Assembly: GCF_016097555.1 (NCBI RefSeq)
Contig: NC_054702.1
Coordinates: 85,952,610-86,016,609, forward strand
Origin: Gigantopelta aegis
Lineage: Eukaryota; Mollusca; Gastropoda; Neomphalida; Peltospiridae
Length of the DNA: 64,000 nt
Direction of reading: 5' to 3'
Part shown: positions 11,560 through 46,989 of the stretch, piece after piece
Layout: each line of letters begins with the position of its first letter
Numbering within the stretch: position 1 is the stretch's first letter
Position numbers and translations under genes: made by a program
Notes under the pieces: model-generated
Databases searched by the model: none
The model's input: only the letters and a program-made list of their open reading frames with translations
Told to the model about the DNA's origin: nothing

Positions 11560-12540
11560 TAGTTGTCCAGGTAGTGTCCCTCGGCTGCTGTAGGTTTTTG
11601 CAATCTTGGATGACATGTTTGTCGTCTATTCTGCTTCTCTACAGGAACACATGGGTATGGGTACTCTTTTTACGTGCCCATATCCAAAAAGAGGTTCAGG
11701 AACGCCCATCCCGGATCCGATCTCTGACTTCGCCAGTGACCAGTTCCGAGACAGGAGGACAGGAGCACATGTAGGGTACTAGCCGAAATCTCTTACATAA
11801 GTGCATGTACTGGTGCAGCCTGTTGTGTCCAGTCCTTAGTTGGAACATGATCACCTGTTCATGCCGAGTTAGTTGGAAATAACCATCAGTTAGTTTGGGA
11901 GATCTGTAGAGAGATTTAATATGGGTTTTCATATCTTCATATGTTACCCAGTTATCCTCCTGTTCTTTAGCTGCACCCACTATTGCTAGTATGTCTGCAT
12001 TCTCATCCCCAGGTATGCCACAGTGAACAGGGATTGCAGTACGACTTGGTTAACACTGTGATAGGATGTAGGACCCCTTCTGAAAGTTTATCAAGTTTGT
12101 TGTTTTCAAGAGCCTGAAGGGCAGAAAGGGCATCTGTCGTGAAGACAACCTGTTGGCAGTTTTACTCTCTGGTGCTGATGATGTTGACAGCATGAATGAG
12201 AGTATCAACCTCTGCAGCGTAGTTTGTGCAGTGTTTCCCTGTAGGGTCCTTGGTGTATATCCCAGCCCCTCCATTTTCCACATCGTTTGTTACATATCTA
12301 TCGGTGTATACATGTGTCCATGATGTCTCTGGGTACTGTTCATCAATCATGGCTAGTGTCAAGGCCTGCTTGTATGGTTTGCTGTGTTCTTATCCAGATC
12401 TTTATATTGTTTAATAGTAATTCAGAGGTTGGAATGCAGCTGATAGTGATAACTTCATGGATTTTATCTGGGAGTTGAACCTTATGTTGCCTTAGGAGTG
12501 ATTTGCTCTACTTGAGGAAGCTAGTTCTTTTGAGTCTATT
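11560..12540 (-). pseudogene. LINE RNase H domain relic and C-terminal tail
   Basis: - strand fragments: HVYTDRYVTNDVENGGAGIY (RNase H start, YTDGSA in active members), CTNYAAEVDTLIHAV, then FQLTRHEQVIMFQLRTGHNR with a C-rich MCSCPPVSE tail. Frames are broken. Probably a different LINE from the RT relic at 8430-10300. Confidence 0.8.
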
Positions 12541-12657
12541 GCAAGAGTATTCATTCATTCTCTTATTCATTGGATGTTGTGGGAAAGACTTAATATGTAT
12601 TCAAATGGGGGATTTTTAATTCTACAATCCGTTCCAACTCAGAGTGAATTAAATATG

Positions 12658-12705
12658 ATGTGTGTGCGTGTGTGCGTGCGCGCGTGCCTATATATATGTG
12701 TGTGT

Positions 12706-12741
<36 letters not shown>
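12658..12741. repeat. (TG)n microsatellite
   Basis: TGTG runs with GCGC and TATATA interruptions. Confidence 0.95.
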
Positions 12742-12744
<3 letters not shown>

Positions 12745-12939
12745 ATCCAATTCACGGGTGCAATTATAGGTGTATCTCCCAAGTGTACGTATGACCCCCA
12801 CATAGGGGATGATCACCCGGCAGACACTGTAGATTCTGTGTGGAACACGGCCCTGTCATGTAGTCTCATACCGAAATCCAAATACCGCGGCTTTACTACT
12901 CATGTTATCCTCATCCATATAATATATATGTTTGTGATG

Positions 12940-13012
12940 TCTACTATATAACCGTAATTAAAATGTGTTCAGTGCGTAGTTAAATAAAACACTTCTTTCT
13001 TCTTTCTTTTTT
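12940..13012 (+). mobile_element. SINE tail X fragment
   Basis: TATAACCGTAATTAAAATGT then a TAAATAAAACACTTCTTTC-type end. Only the 3' tail is present. Confidence 0.75.
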
Positions 13013-13096
13013 GTCACCCATTTAAATGTTTGTTGTATTTGAATTTTGTTTTAATATGGATTCACTTTTATTCGAGAAGCTTCATCCATTAAAACC

Positions 13097-13300
13097 GGCC
13101 TCGGTGGCGTAGTGGTTAGGCCATCGGTCTACAGGCTGGTAGGTACTGGGTTCGGATCCCAGTCGAGGCATGGGATTTTTAATCTAAATACCGACTCCAA
13201 ACCCCGAGTGAGTGCTCTGCAAGGCTCAATGGGTAGGTGTAAACCACTTACACCGACCAGTGATCCATAACCGTAAATAAAATGTGTTGAGTGCATACCT
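13097..13300 (+). mobile_element. SINE with tRNA-like head B and tail X, internally deleted
   Basis: The head (about 13098-13170) folds like a tRNA: acceptor arms GCCTCG/CGAGGC, box A TGGCGTAGTGG and a T-arm CTGGG-TTCGGAT-CCCAG. The shared core is absent: the copy jumps to CCGTAAATAAAATGTGTTGA of tail X. The acceptor and T stems are perfect, but the anticodon arm is poor, so it is a SINE head rather than a tRNA gene. Confidence 0.8.
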
Positions 13301-13401
13301 TCAGCAATATATTGAAATCTATTAAATTTCTATAATACAATTAGTTTGTATGCCTATATTAATAATTTTAATATGGGCCGTATTCATAATTGGACATAAG
13401 C

Positions 13402-13796
13402 TATGAACTTTAACTGACAGTATGTACAATAAGCTAATTTAATGCACAGTGTGGTCTGTTATTGTAAAAAGTAATGCTATATAACAATTAAATGATAGCT
13501 GGTAATGTCAAAGGGTGTTAAGTCACGTGGAAAAGGTGATCTCCTAATTTCTGTATTGATTAAATCACGAAAACATTCCTTAAATTATAATATATCATAA
13601 TTTTAGACTACATAAAGTATTTGTTTGTATGTATAAATTATAAATTCATAATGCTACAAACTCTATAAACATAATATGATATGTATTGACAGCTCGTACA
13701 ATACAATAATCTAATGTATACTGTGATATCTGTTATTGTAAAAGTAGTGCTGTCTTACGGTAGCTGATAATGTCAAAGGGTGTTAGTCACGTGATA
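13402..13796. repeat. Direct duplication of about 130 bp upstream of CDKL1, each copy with a CACGTG E-box
   Basis: Segments near 13420-13530 and 13685-13795 share in order GACAG...GTACAATA, TCTGTTATTGTAAAA, GTAATGTCAAAGGGTGTTA-like text and GTCACGTG. The copies have diverged. Confidence 0.6.
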
Positions 13797-13800
13797 CAAC

Positions 13801-13814
13801 GTTGCCTGAGCAAT
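13801..13814 (+). promoter_or_regulatory. X-box-like (RFX) motif upstream of CDKL1
   Basis: GTTGCC-TG-AGCAAT fits the ciliary RFX consensus (RYYNYY, short spacer, RRNRAC) except for the last base. It sits about 790 bases before the start codon, next to an E-box CACGTG. A match this short can occur by chance. Confidence 0.35.
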
Positions 13815-14569
13815 GACCTCAGAATAACAACATCCACCTGTTTGGCATTTGGTTGTGACATGTTCGTGCAATTTGTATAAGAAATAGTTCCATTGATAAT
13901 ATACCACTTAAAATGAAATATCGACGAAACATACATATTGACGAAAATAAAAAGTATTATTTATTATTCCTGGCATTCATATTATCATGAAACATTATGG
14001 TTGTTTCTTAATAATTAAAGTTAAAGAAATGCATGAGCGTATTTATATACGATATTCGGTTTCAAAATGGCGTCTCAGTGTAATGGATTACGAATTACAA
14101 GTCATGATTTTTAAAACAATTAACAATGCGAAAGAGTGTCTATAGATCGATTTACACAGACTTTAATGTGTGTTAATGACGTATTTACTACTAAGATCTA
14201 ATGACTTAATCGAGTTTAATCATGCTGTCATACGATTGACAGATACATGATATCCTTTGTTGTGTACTGCTTTTCGTTTATGTCCGTTTTACTCACGGGT
14301 AATACAAACAGGAATTTATGTTGAAGACCTGCTTGAACATTAATGGATAACAAGTTGGACGATTCATGGAAGAGAGGATATGGTTATTTCCTGAAAAACA
14401 TTGATGCATTCAATTCTGTGACAGCAAAAACAGCCGCTATAACTAGATTATATAGATAATAATTTAGTTTAGGCTACACATGACATTGTCACATACCTGC
14501 TTCATCAGCGGATATTATAAGCTACACAAGGTTCTGTGATTATACAGAGAATATAATTGAAACTTTTTT

Positions 14570-38197
<23,628 letters not shown>

Positions 38198-38940
38198 CTG
38201 GCAGGCCAAGGGGTGATGCGACCAGATGGCAACTAAATAGTGCTGCCATCTGTGGACAGAATCCTGGAGGCCATATTGTTTTGTCAGGGATCATTTGAGC
38301 ATATACTACGTGAAATGCACACTTGTTGCATTCATTTCATGCAGTTGTATAATTGACTTGTTAAAAATGTTCTCAGGGTATTTGTACTTTGTGAGACTTT
38401 GTGAGGTAGGGGATAAAAAACCATAGACTTTCTGGTTGTAAGACATATTTGGGGGGAAAGGGTGGCTCATTGACTTTCTACTCAGGAAATCTACTTTACA
38501 TTTGTTGTGTGTTGTAAAGTACATTAAGAGTCTGTGTTTTAGTTTGCCTGTTGGAGGAGCAGTTTGAGCTCTGTACTTAATTCTGGGGCCTAAATTCACA
38601 AAGTTCACTTAGGCTCTCTTAAGCTGCATCGCATCGTCTTTGCAAGTCTTATTGCATTGTTCTACGAGATAACAACGTTGCGAGAGTTTAGTGAATTAGG
38701 CTCCTGGACTCTGGGTTCACAATTAGAATTTAGACTTACAGATAACATGGTGTTACGTTCAGACTTGAAACATGGAGTTTTGAGTTTAGACTAAGTTTTA
38801 TGGATTCAAGTTAATTCAGATGTATAATATTGAACTATGAATTCCGACTAAGTTTTATGATCATGGTAATAAAGCAGTGCATTGATCAACCTATGAATGA
38901 CACATATAAGCCAGAAATAAAGAACGTAACACATTTAATG
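38198..38940 (+). other. Presumed CDKL1 3' UTR
   Basis: Non-coding sequence follows the stop codon. AATAAA hexamers at 38868-38873 and 38916-38921 are the first pair of plausible polyadenylation signals seen. The true end could be further downstream, where the AT-rich sequence holds many more hexamers. Confidence 0.4.
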
Positions 38941-41699
38941 AAAATATTAAATATAGGAAACTCTCTAAATCTCAAAGTTGCTGGTGCCAGCCAATAAGTT
39001 TGAAATATTGTTGCATTTCAGGTAATTAAATATATTTTGTGGTTAAAATAAAATACATAATAAATATTATTGCAGACGATTCAAGTTTGGGTAAGCAGGA
39101 CAGTTGTAAACATGTAGTGCTATTGTTTTCCTTTTGTTGTTTGAACATATTGTCATAGGAGAAACACTGAACATTGCAGATGTCATCAGTGAAATTTTGC
39201 TATTACAGTACAGGCATGATTAGGATTTTACATGCTCCAAACACCCAAGATTGGCTGACTGATAATTATTAGCACCAAATTCTTTGTTCCAGTCTGGTTA
39301 CAGCAGAGAAAAGCAGTTTAATATTTGTTCTTTACTTGTTTTAATGCCACAAGTCTATAACAATTCAAACCTTTGAATCCCACTAATTGTTTAGGCATGA
39401 CACAATAAGACATTGCAGATCCTTCTTCAGGATATTTTCAATTGGTAATTAATACTTGAAAAATGCAGTTACTGGGTACAACAACAAAAGAAAAAAGTTT
39501 ATTCATTGCAAGTATCGTAACATAATTGGTATCTAAGAATCAAAGATGAAAATAATAAAGCAAAAATATGTCCTTGTTTATTGTTTCTTAAAATATTTTT
39601 ATTAAATTTTGAAGTTATTTTTATTTAGGAAAATATGTTTCAATTTTGAGAAGAATGTAAAAAACATATAGTAAATATGTCATTTGAAATAGCATGAGTC
39701 ATTGGAGACAACGTGTGTATTTTTATGTCAAAGTTTGAGATGAATGTACAAACACTTGCATCTTTTCAGAGAGAAAAGCTTGAGTGCCATTTTTGTAGAG
39801 ATAACATGATGTTTGAGAAAACAGAGTTTGAGATGGAGAGAGTTTACTGTTGCATATGTTTAATATTATAACACTACACTTTAGAAAACATCATTTTATA
39901 ACACTTATTTATTTATAGTTATATTTAGACTGACAAATTTTTACTGACTGATTGACTAGGCCGATTTAAGTGGTAAAACAGTAAAATTATTTTTAAAAAC
40001 TTTACAAAATGGACGAAAGACAAAATAATACAGTAAAATCACATTCATAATTTGGATTGTTTGAAAAGACCAATAGGACTTTCCCTATTCGTTTGTAAAA
40101 ATTGCACAAAAATACATTTTTTAAAATTCACTTGAGCCAGGGTTTGTGGGATTCAACATCCAAACCCTGCATTACATATGTACCTATAACATTAGCAAAA
40201 GTAGGTCATGATACAAAACTCATTTCAAAAACAGCATTAATATCAAAACTATGTCATCTTTCAGGTCACATGTTTAAAATGGGGACCAGTGTCATTACTA
40301 AATTGCTTGTCAAGAAAAGCTGCTAAATTTATGTACCTTAAATTAAGAAATATATTTTCAAACACACCAACACATCTTGGTTTACATTAAAAGTTGTTAA
40401 TTTTTATATAATATATATTTTTTTAATTTAACTTTTTGTAACTTTAACACTGCACAACAGAATATTTCTTCTTTCCTTTGTTTTTGTGCTGGAACTAGTG
40501 CTAATATGTCAGATGTGTTTATTTGTATGTATCTTTGGCTACATTCCTTTAAAAAAAAAAAAAAAAAAAAAATACTACAGAAGTTGTGTTTTTCAATGGA
40601 AGCCATTGCACAGCTAATAAATATTTGCAAAGAACATTTCGTTTTGTGATAACATTGAATAAAACTCCATTAATGGTCATATTTACTATTCATTATTGTA
40701 GCAGTGAAATAATGTGTGCTGTTGTTTCTTCTTTTTTTTTCTTTTTTTTTCATGTGTATACAACTGTATGTTAACCATTACACAATCAAATCTGTGATTA
40801 TTGTGGTGTTAGTAGAGTTGGTAATTGTGGTGATTAAGTTGACGTGCTGTCTCGATGAGTATAGTCTTGATATTGGTAGTTTATGATTGAAGCATTATGT
40901 GATCAAATCACTATGGACTGCATTAATGTGCTGTTAGTTGGTATATCTAGTGATGTGACTGACATGTTGTAAACACTTGTACACATTATGGAGGAAAAAA
41001 AAAGTCATAATTTATTTGTATGGATGTTATTTTCCCTTAATGTTCTTAGACTAGTGATAAACATAGTAGGTGTTATTTCTTTTAGCTTAAATTGTGTTTT
41101 CAGGCAATATGGAAATAGCAAACGGCTTTCTTTCTCATAATTATAATATAATAATACAATATATATATATATATTTATTTATTTATATCTTAACCATTTT
41201 ATCACTATTGCAAATGCATAATTTCTATACAGGATATTTGTTAAACTGACATTTTTAATACATTTTTTAATGAGACAGAGATTCTTAGGTTTTTACAAAA
41301 ATGTTTGTAATCTGTGGTAAAACATTTACATTGAATTACAAAGAATATAATTATTTGGCCACTTTAGACAGTGTTTTAGTATTTTAATATCTAAATTTGT
41401 TGTACTGAGCCCAACATAGTTAACCTAAATTAATATTATTGTATATTACTGTTTGGTTTTGAGTGATAAAATCTTGTAAAGGTGATTCTAATTTATTCAG
41501 AGATTAATTAAGACAATTCCCTTTTGCATTAATTTTAATAAATTAAGATTCCAGTTTACAGGTAATTCACAAATTAAATAATGATGGAAAGGATTGAAGC
41601 ATTCTAAAACATGTCTTAATGCTATAATGCAACTCTATTGGTTCAGTACTTAAGCCATTGAGTAAAAACTGGGTTCATTTTCACCAGTGGATTAAAAGT

Positions 41700-41880
41700 A
41701 ATTTGTTTGTTTAACAACACAACACCACTTGAACACATTGACTAATTAATCAGAGGTTATTTGATGTCAGATGTTTGGTAATAGTGACATAGTCTTCAGA
41801 GAAAACTGGTGACATTTTTTTCTTCAGCAGCAGGAGATCTTTTCTAAGCACTTTCCCTAGCAGCTATTGGAAATATGTAG
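41700..41880 (-). mobile_element. Old SINE, tail Y and partial core
   Basis: AACACCACTTGAACACATTG, GATGTCAGATGTTTGGTAAT and AGGAGATCTTTTCTAAGCAC are eroded tail-Y and core motifs. Confidence 0.55.
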
Positions 41881-43084
41881 GTTTCCTCCAAGATCATCTC
41901 AGAATTATCAAATGTTTGACATTCAATAACTAACAATTCAAAAAATCAGTGTGCTCTAGTGGTGGAGTTCTACAAAACAAACTTTTAATTTATCTTTACT
42001 GAAATATAAACAAAGCATAAAACAAATTAAAATGATTGTCTTTTTTTCTGAGGCATCTTTACCTTTGCATAGTGGAAGAAAGTGAGTACACGAATGTTTA
42101 TTAATTGCAGTAACTCAAGATATTGTATATAATATCTTTCCCATCATACCAGTATGGAGTGTAAAGTGAACTGGGGATGGAGGTGGAGGATGATGATAGT
42201 GTTTTGTACTCGTTGAGGAATACTTGGGATAAAATTGAATGGGGATGGGTAGAAGTCAAAATTTATAGAAAAGTGTTGCTTAATCCTTTGACTAGCCTCT
42301 TTACATAATCCTTTGTATGACTTGGGCTTCAGATCTGAGAAGTTTCACAGTAGTTGCTGCCAACATCTAATAGCAGGATCTATTTAACTAGCAAACATTC
42401 ACCAAAGAGATGTTACGTTTTCAATCTGTTGCTTCCCACATCCACAAATTGCTAATGATAGCCAAAGATTACCATCATGTCTTCGGATTTAACACATTAA
42501 TGTAGATGAAAGTCCTTCAAATAGTTGTAAATATTTGTAGGAAGAAAAACATTTTGATCATCACATTAATTGTTTTTTTAAATCATAAGGTCATGTAATG
42601 TTTCCATGCTGCATGAGCAACATTAGTAACGAACACACTGTGTCCATTGCAGGGCTTGAACTTATCGATGGCACTGACAGCTGTGAAAGGAATTGCTGTA
42701 GGTCATTGGCTTTACTGATGAATGTTTTTTGCCACTTGATAATAATTATTGCTTTCAGGTTATGTTTATTTGTTGCAAAAGTTACTGGTTTAAAATTGCT
42801 GAAGGCAGGCTAAAATTTTGTCAGAGGTGAGCATTTTGCATACTGCAAAAACATTTTTAAATTGCCATAGGTAAGAAATTCATACGTTCAAGCTCTGTAT
42901 TGGATATTTAATATGGTTTATATGCATGTGCATGGTGTTTGGTGGGACCATTACTAATGTTTCATATTTTCACCATTTTAAGTACCTGACATAGCAAATA
43001 CATGGATGCTATGTTTTAAAAGTTTCATATTAAATGTCTGTGTTGGCAGTGTTATATCAAAATCAGTTGTTAAATCCTTCACCA

Positions 43085-43170
43085 TGTATTATATATATTT
43101 ATATATGTAGATATATATGTAGATATATATGTATATGTATGTGTATATATATATATATATATATATTATA
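43085..43170. repeat. (TA)n-rich tract with TAGATA repeats
   Basis: Repeated ATATATGTAGATATATATG followed by pure TA. Confidence 0.85.
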
Positions 43171-45099
43171 TTATGTATGTTGAGATAATATATGTTTAGT
43201 TATTGATATTGTTACTGGTACATTGTATATATTTATGTGAATGAATAGGTTTCAAGCAAAATTTCATTGGTTTAATGCTACAGTTAAACTCATTTGAACT
43301 AACATACGTAGTCGAAACTGTGTTAGTATTAGCATAAGGTGGCCTATTAAGATAACTGGGTGCTTAGTACAGGTTAATTTATGCTATATTAAATGGTTTA
43401 AGAGAATAGGTGGTTGCTTAATAGAGGTGGCCACTTGGGCATGTTTGTCTATATAAATCACTGGTCTAAAATTGTATAATTATTATTTTGAAATACAGTA
43501 CTAAAGAGAATTACAGTAGCTTGGCAGCTTTCTGATTTAGTCTATTTAGTGTTATTTTCCACACTTGGGAATTTTTTGTTCAGTGTACATTTGAGTGGGT
43601 TCTATGCATTCTTTTTTCTAATATTTTCAAAAAATTACATTCACATGTATTTAGTGTTGTACTATCATCCTATCAACCAATACTGGTATTGAAAAATGCA
43701 TGCTTTAATATATCACAGATGGCATTAGAAAAATTATTAAACTAGCTTTTATTTTGTTATTAATGTTTTTTTGTGTGCATAAGACCAACCAGCATTTAAA
43801 AAAAATATATCTACTATGTTACCCTCATAATTAATATTAATTAATATGGTAACAATGAGAATGCTAAACATCAGCTCATTGTAAAAAGAAAAACAAGAAG
43901 AAGAAAAAGCATATCTCATTAAAGATGTAAAAGTCATTCCAAAAAAGGCCAAATATCTTAAATTGTAACAGCAATTGTAATTGGAAATTGTAATCAAGCT
44001 TCTGTTGTATTATTTAATTATTTAAAGTTTCCCCAGCATATTGTTAGCCATCAGTCATTGGATTTTACACTGAATAACAGACATACATGTATGTCAGAAT
44101 TGAAATATTGGGAAACAAAATAGTTTGAGCAAATTGGTTTTGTCAAACAGATAAAATTTAAACCTTCATAATTAATAGCATTTGTACTCGGCCTACTCCA
44201 GGAAAAGCAGACATAAATATATAATTCCAGCAAACTTTTTTCCCTTTGTTTTTTTACAATCAAACTTTTATATTATTGTGAAAAGATACATTTATTCATG
44301 TTGAATGGTTTGGATTTTTTTTTAAACTGCTGGTTGCAAAGTGTACTTAAGTTGAAGCAAACTACATTTGTCTCATCACTTTGTTTACTAAGCCAGGCTT
44401 TTTACAATTATTGTAAAAAAAAGTCTTTGTTTAACACCACAAGATAAAAGTCTCAACATTTCGTCATATACATGTTGACATTGTCGGGAGAAATTAAAAA
44501 TTATACTGGCTGAAGTTTAAAGATTCAAGAAAAAGACCTGTATACATTCATTTGTGTATACATTCTGAATTATTAATTTTTCCTGTTAGACCAGTTTCAC
44601 AGTGTTCAATATAGATATTGTTATTGCCGTCCATGATTTATCTAACTACCTCTTTAGAGGTGACAATCATTGTTTCTTGACAACAGTAACCACAAGATGA
44701 CAAGAAATTTTTTTAAATTGTGTTTTTGTGATATATTTACTTTATAGTAGCAGAATGGAATTAACTTTTAAAACTTTGTGATATTTATTCCAATTTTTTT
44801 TTAACTTTACAATGTGATAATTTATTTTAACCTATTTATATATTTCTAAATGTTTTCTTATATAGATTGTTTTAAACTTTAGAACATTAATTATTCTTGT
44901 TAACATATAGGTCCAATATTACACCTATTACTTACTTATTTCAACAAATTTTCAAATCCATATTTAATTCTCATCAACAGATTTAAAAGTAGTTACATGT
45001 GAAAATATTAAAATTTTGAGTGTCCACTAGTGTATATATAATCAGTTATGTAGAAAACTGAGCCAGACTATTTATTATTACATTATGTAAATCATAAGT

Positions 45100-45315
45100 T
45101 TTTCTTTTTAATGACACCACTAGAGCACATTTATTTATTACAGTAATCGTTGCTATTGGATGTCAAACATATGGTCATTTTGACACGGTCACAGAGAGGA
45201 AACCCGCAACATTTTTCCATTAGTAGCAAGGGATCTTTTATATGCATCATCCCACAGATGGGATAGCACATACCACAACCTTTGATATACCAGTCGTGGT
45301 GCACTGGCTGGAACA
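45100..45315 (-). mobile_element. SINE, tail Y + core, head missing
   Basis: AATGACACCACTAGAGCACA through GGATGTCAAACATATGGTCA (tail Y), then AGCAAGGGATCTTTTATATG and CCAGTCGTGGTGCACTGGCT (core). It stops before the tRNA head. Confidence 0.85.
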
Positions 45316-45779
45316 TTTATTAAAATACATGCATGGATGCTGTAATGATAATTTGTTTATTAAATAAAAGTCCACATAAGCATACTTATATTTACCTATG
45401 TTTAAAAACTTCTCTAATAAGACACCCCTCCCTCTCATTATTCTGTCCTTTCTGTACAGGTTTGATCACATTAAACTTTTATGTAAACATTGTTGTCCAT
45501 TTAATTTTTTTAGCCTGTAGAATTTAAATCATTCTTATTTTAAGATATATTGCAATTTGTATATGGGTATCATATATTGATGAAATAAATATTTTTACCT
45601 CCACCCCAATATTTTTATCAAATAGACATATTACTAATGGGCATACACATTATACAACCAACCTTTTTCAGTGTATATTGCTAATCACAATCAAATTATA
45701 CTAGATAGTGATGTAGGTCCAGAGAAGACACAGATAGGCAGCAGGGTTAGTGCATGTCAATTTGATGTTTTCAATATTT

Positions 45780-46900
45780 GCACTAGTAACTGGTAAAACA
45801 CCCCCGCAGTTCGCCAAGCACGCACAAATCTGACGTGGCATGCTCCTGATTAAATTCCTGTCCCATTCCTCTTGAAGTGCGGTGCTTAATTCAGCTAAGT
45901 TGGTTGGCTGACGTTGACATTCTCAGAGACGTTGTCCGATGATGCCCCACATGTGCTCAATGGGTCAAAGGTCCGGGCTTAGGGCTGGCCATGGTAATGT
46001 GGTGATGTTCTGTTGCTGCAGTTATGCAGTAACCAGTAGACTGATGAGCACAGGTGTTGTCGTCCTGAAAAACAAAATGGCTTCTAGCCTGACATGCGAA
46101 GGGCCCAACGATCAGTGCAGGGATGTTGTTACAGTAGTACTGCCCAGTGATCCAATATGCAGCCGGGTTCTGGCAATCATGGTGATGCCACCCCACTCCA
46201 TAACAGACCCTCCTCCAAATTGGTCATGAGGACAAACGTAGACATTGGTGTAGCGTTCACTGGGATGTCACCAGACACTGTTGTTGATCATGGAAGTCTA
46301 GTGTGAATCTGGTCTCTGAAAACATTACCGAGCCCAATGCTTGTTATCTCAATGTCTACGATGTGTACACCATTGACGTCTGGCATCAATGGGTCTCGCA
46401 GTCAAATGTGGGGTAACGTAGGCTCGATATGCGTGGATGTTACTTCTATGCAGTCTGTTACAAATAGTCTGACCAGACATTGTAACGCCAGTTGTAACAC
46501 AGAGTTCTCTTGCAATTTGATTGGCTGATTGACTTCAATTCCTCAACGTGTAAATCTTAATGAAGCAGTCCTGAACCAGAGTTGTGGCTCTTGGCCATCC
46601 AGAATGGGAACAATCATCCACATTTCTGGTTTATCGATATCGGGCCCACAATCAGCTAACAACTGATTGTGACACATTAAGTCTACGGGCTATAATTCGC
46701 TGGGTGGTGCCAACTTGGAGCATGCCTACAGCCCTAAGACGTTCCTGACTTTGGAGACATCGCATCGTTGAAAAGTTGCACAATGTTGTGAAGAATGTGA
46801 CAGCACTGTTATGATTTAGTGTTCCAGTAACAAACAAGAAAGAATACTGCACAGTGTGCACACAACATGCACACAAACTAAGGTTCAATTTCAAATCACA
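45780..46900 (-). pseudogene. Tc1-like DNA transposon relic
   Basis: On the - strand: an N-terminal helix-turn-helix region (QERLRAVGMLQVGTTQRIIA then RRLNVSQSVVS), a middle with MGWHHHDCQNPAA and FQDDNTCAHQS (DDE second block), and a C-terminus EHMWGIIGQRL, TALQEEWDR, LIRSMPRQICACLANCGG. Multiple frameshifts. A different subfamily from the relic at 10300. Terminal repeats not located. Confidence 0.8.
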
Positions 46901-46989
46901 CACTTCGCACGTGCAACGTCATGTCATGTGCTTCACGATCAAACCAATCAGTGCATTTTTTAATGTTCTTTGAGTGGGAACATTAACAC

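Larger units (their letters stand above)
13300..14569 (+). other. Upstream region of CDKL1
   Basis: AT-rich, containing the duplicated E-box block and the X-box-like site. The promoter and any 5'-UTR exon should lie here. No TATA box or clear donor site was assigned. Confidence 0.5.
38941..45099. other. AT-rich intergenic stretch, no gene recognised
   Basis: Stop-rich in all frames, with no splice-flanked coding block that resembles a protein I know. It contains an old tail-Y SINE piece (about 41700-41880), short (TA)n near 41158 and (TA)n around 43085-43170. Confidence 0.6.

Noticed and set aside
12574..12951. 125-codon + frame with many Val/Cys
   Set aside because: Most of it is a (TG)n repeat, and the rest matches no protein family I know.
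13098..13170. Possible functional tRNA gene
   Set aside because: Acceptor and T arms fold well, but the anticodon arm does not, and the same sequence heads multi-copy SINEs (22398, 36832).
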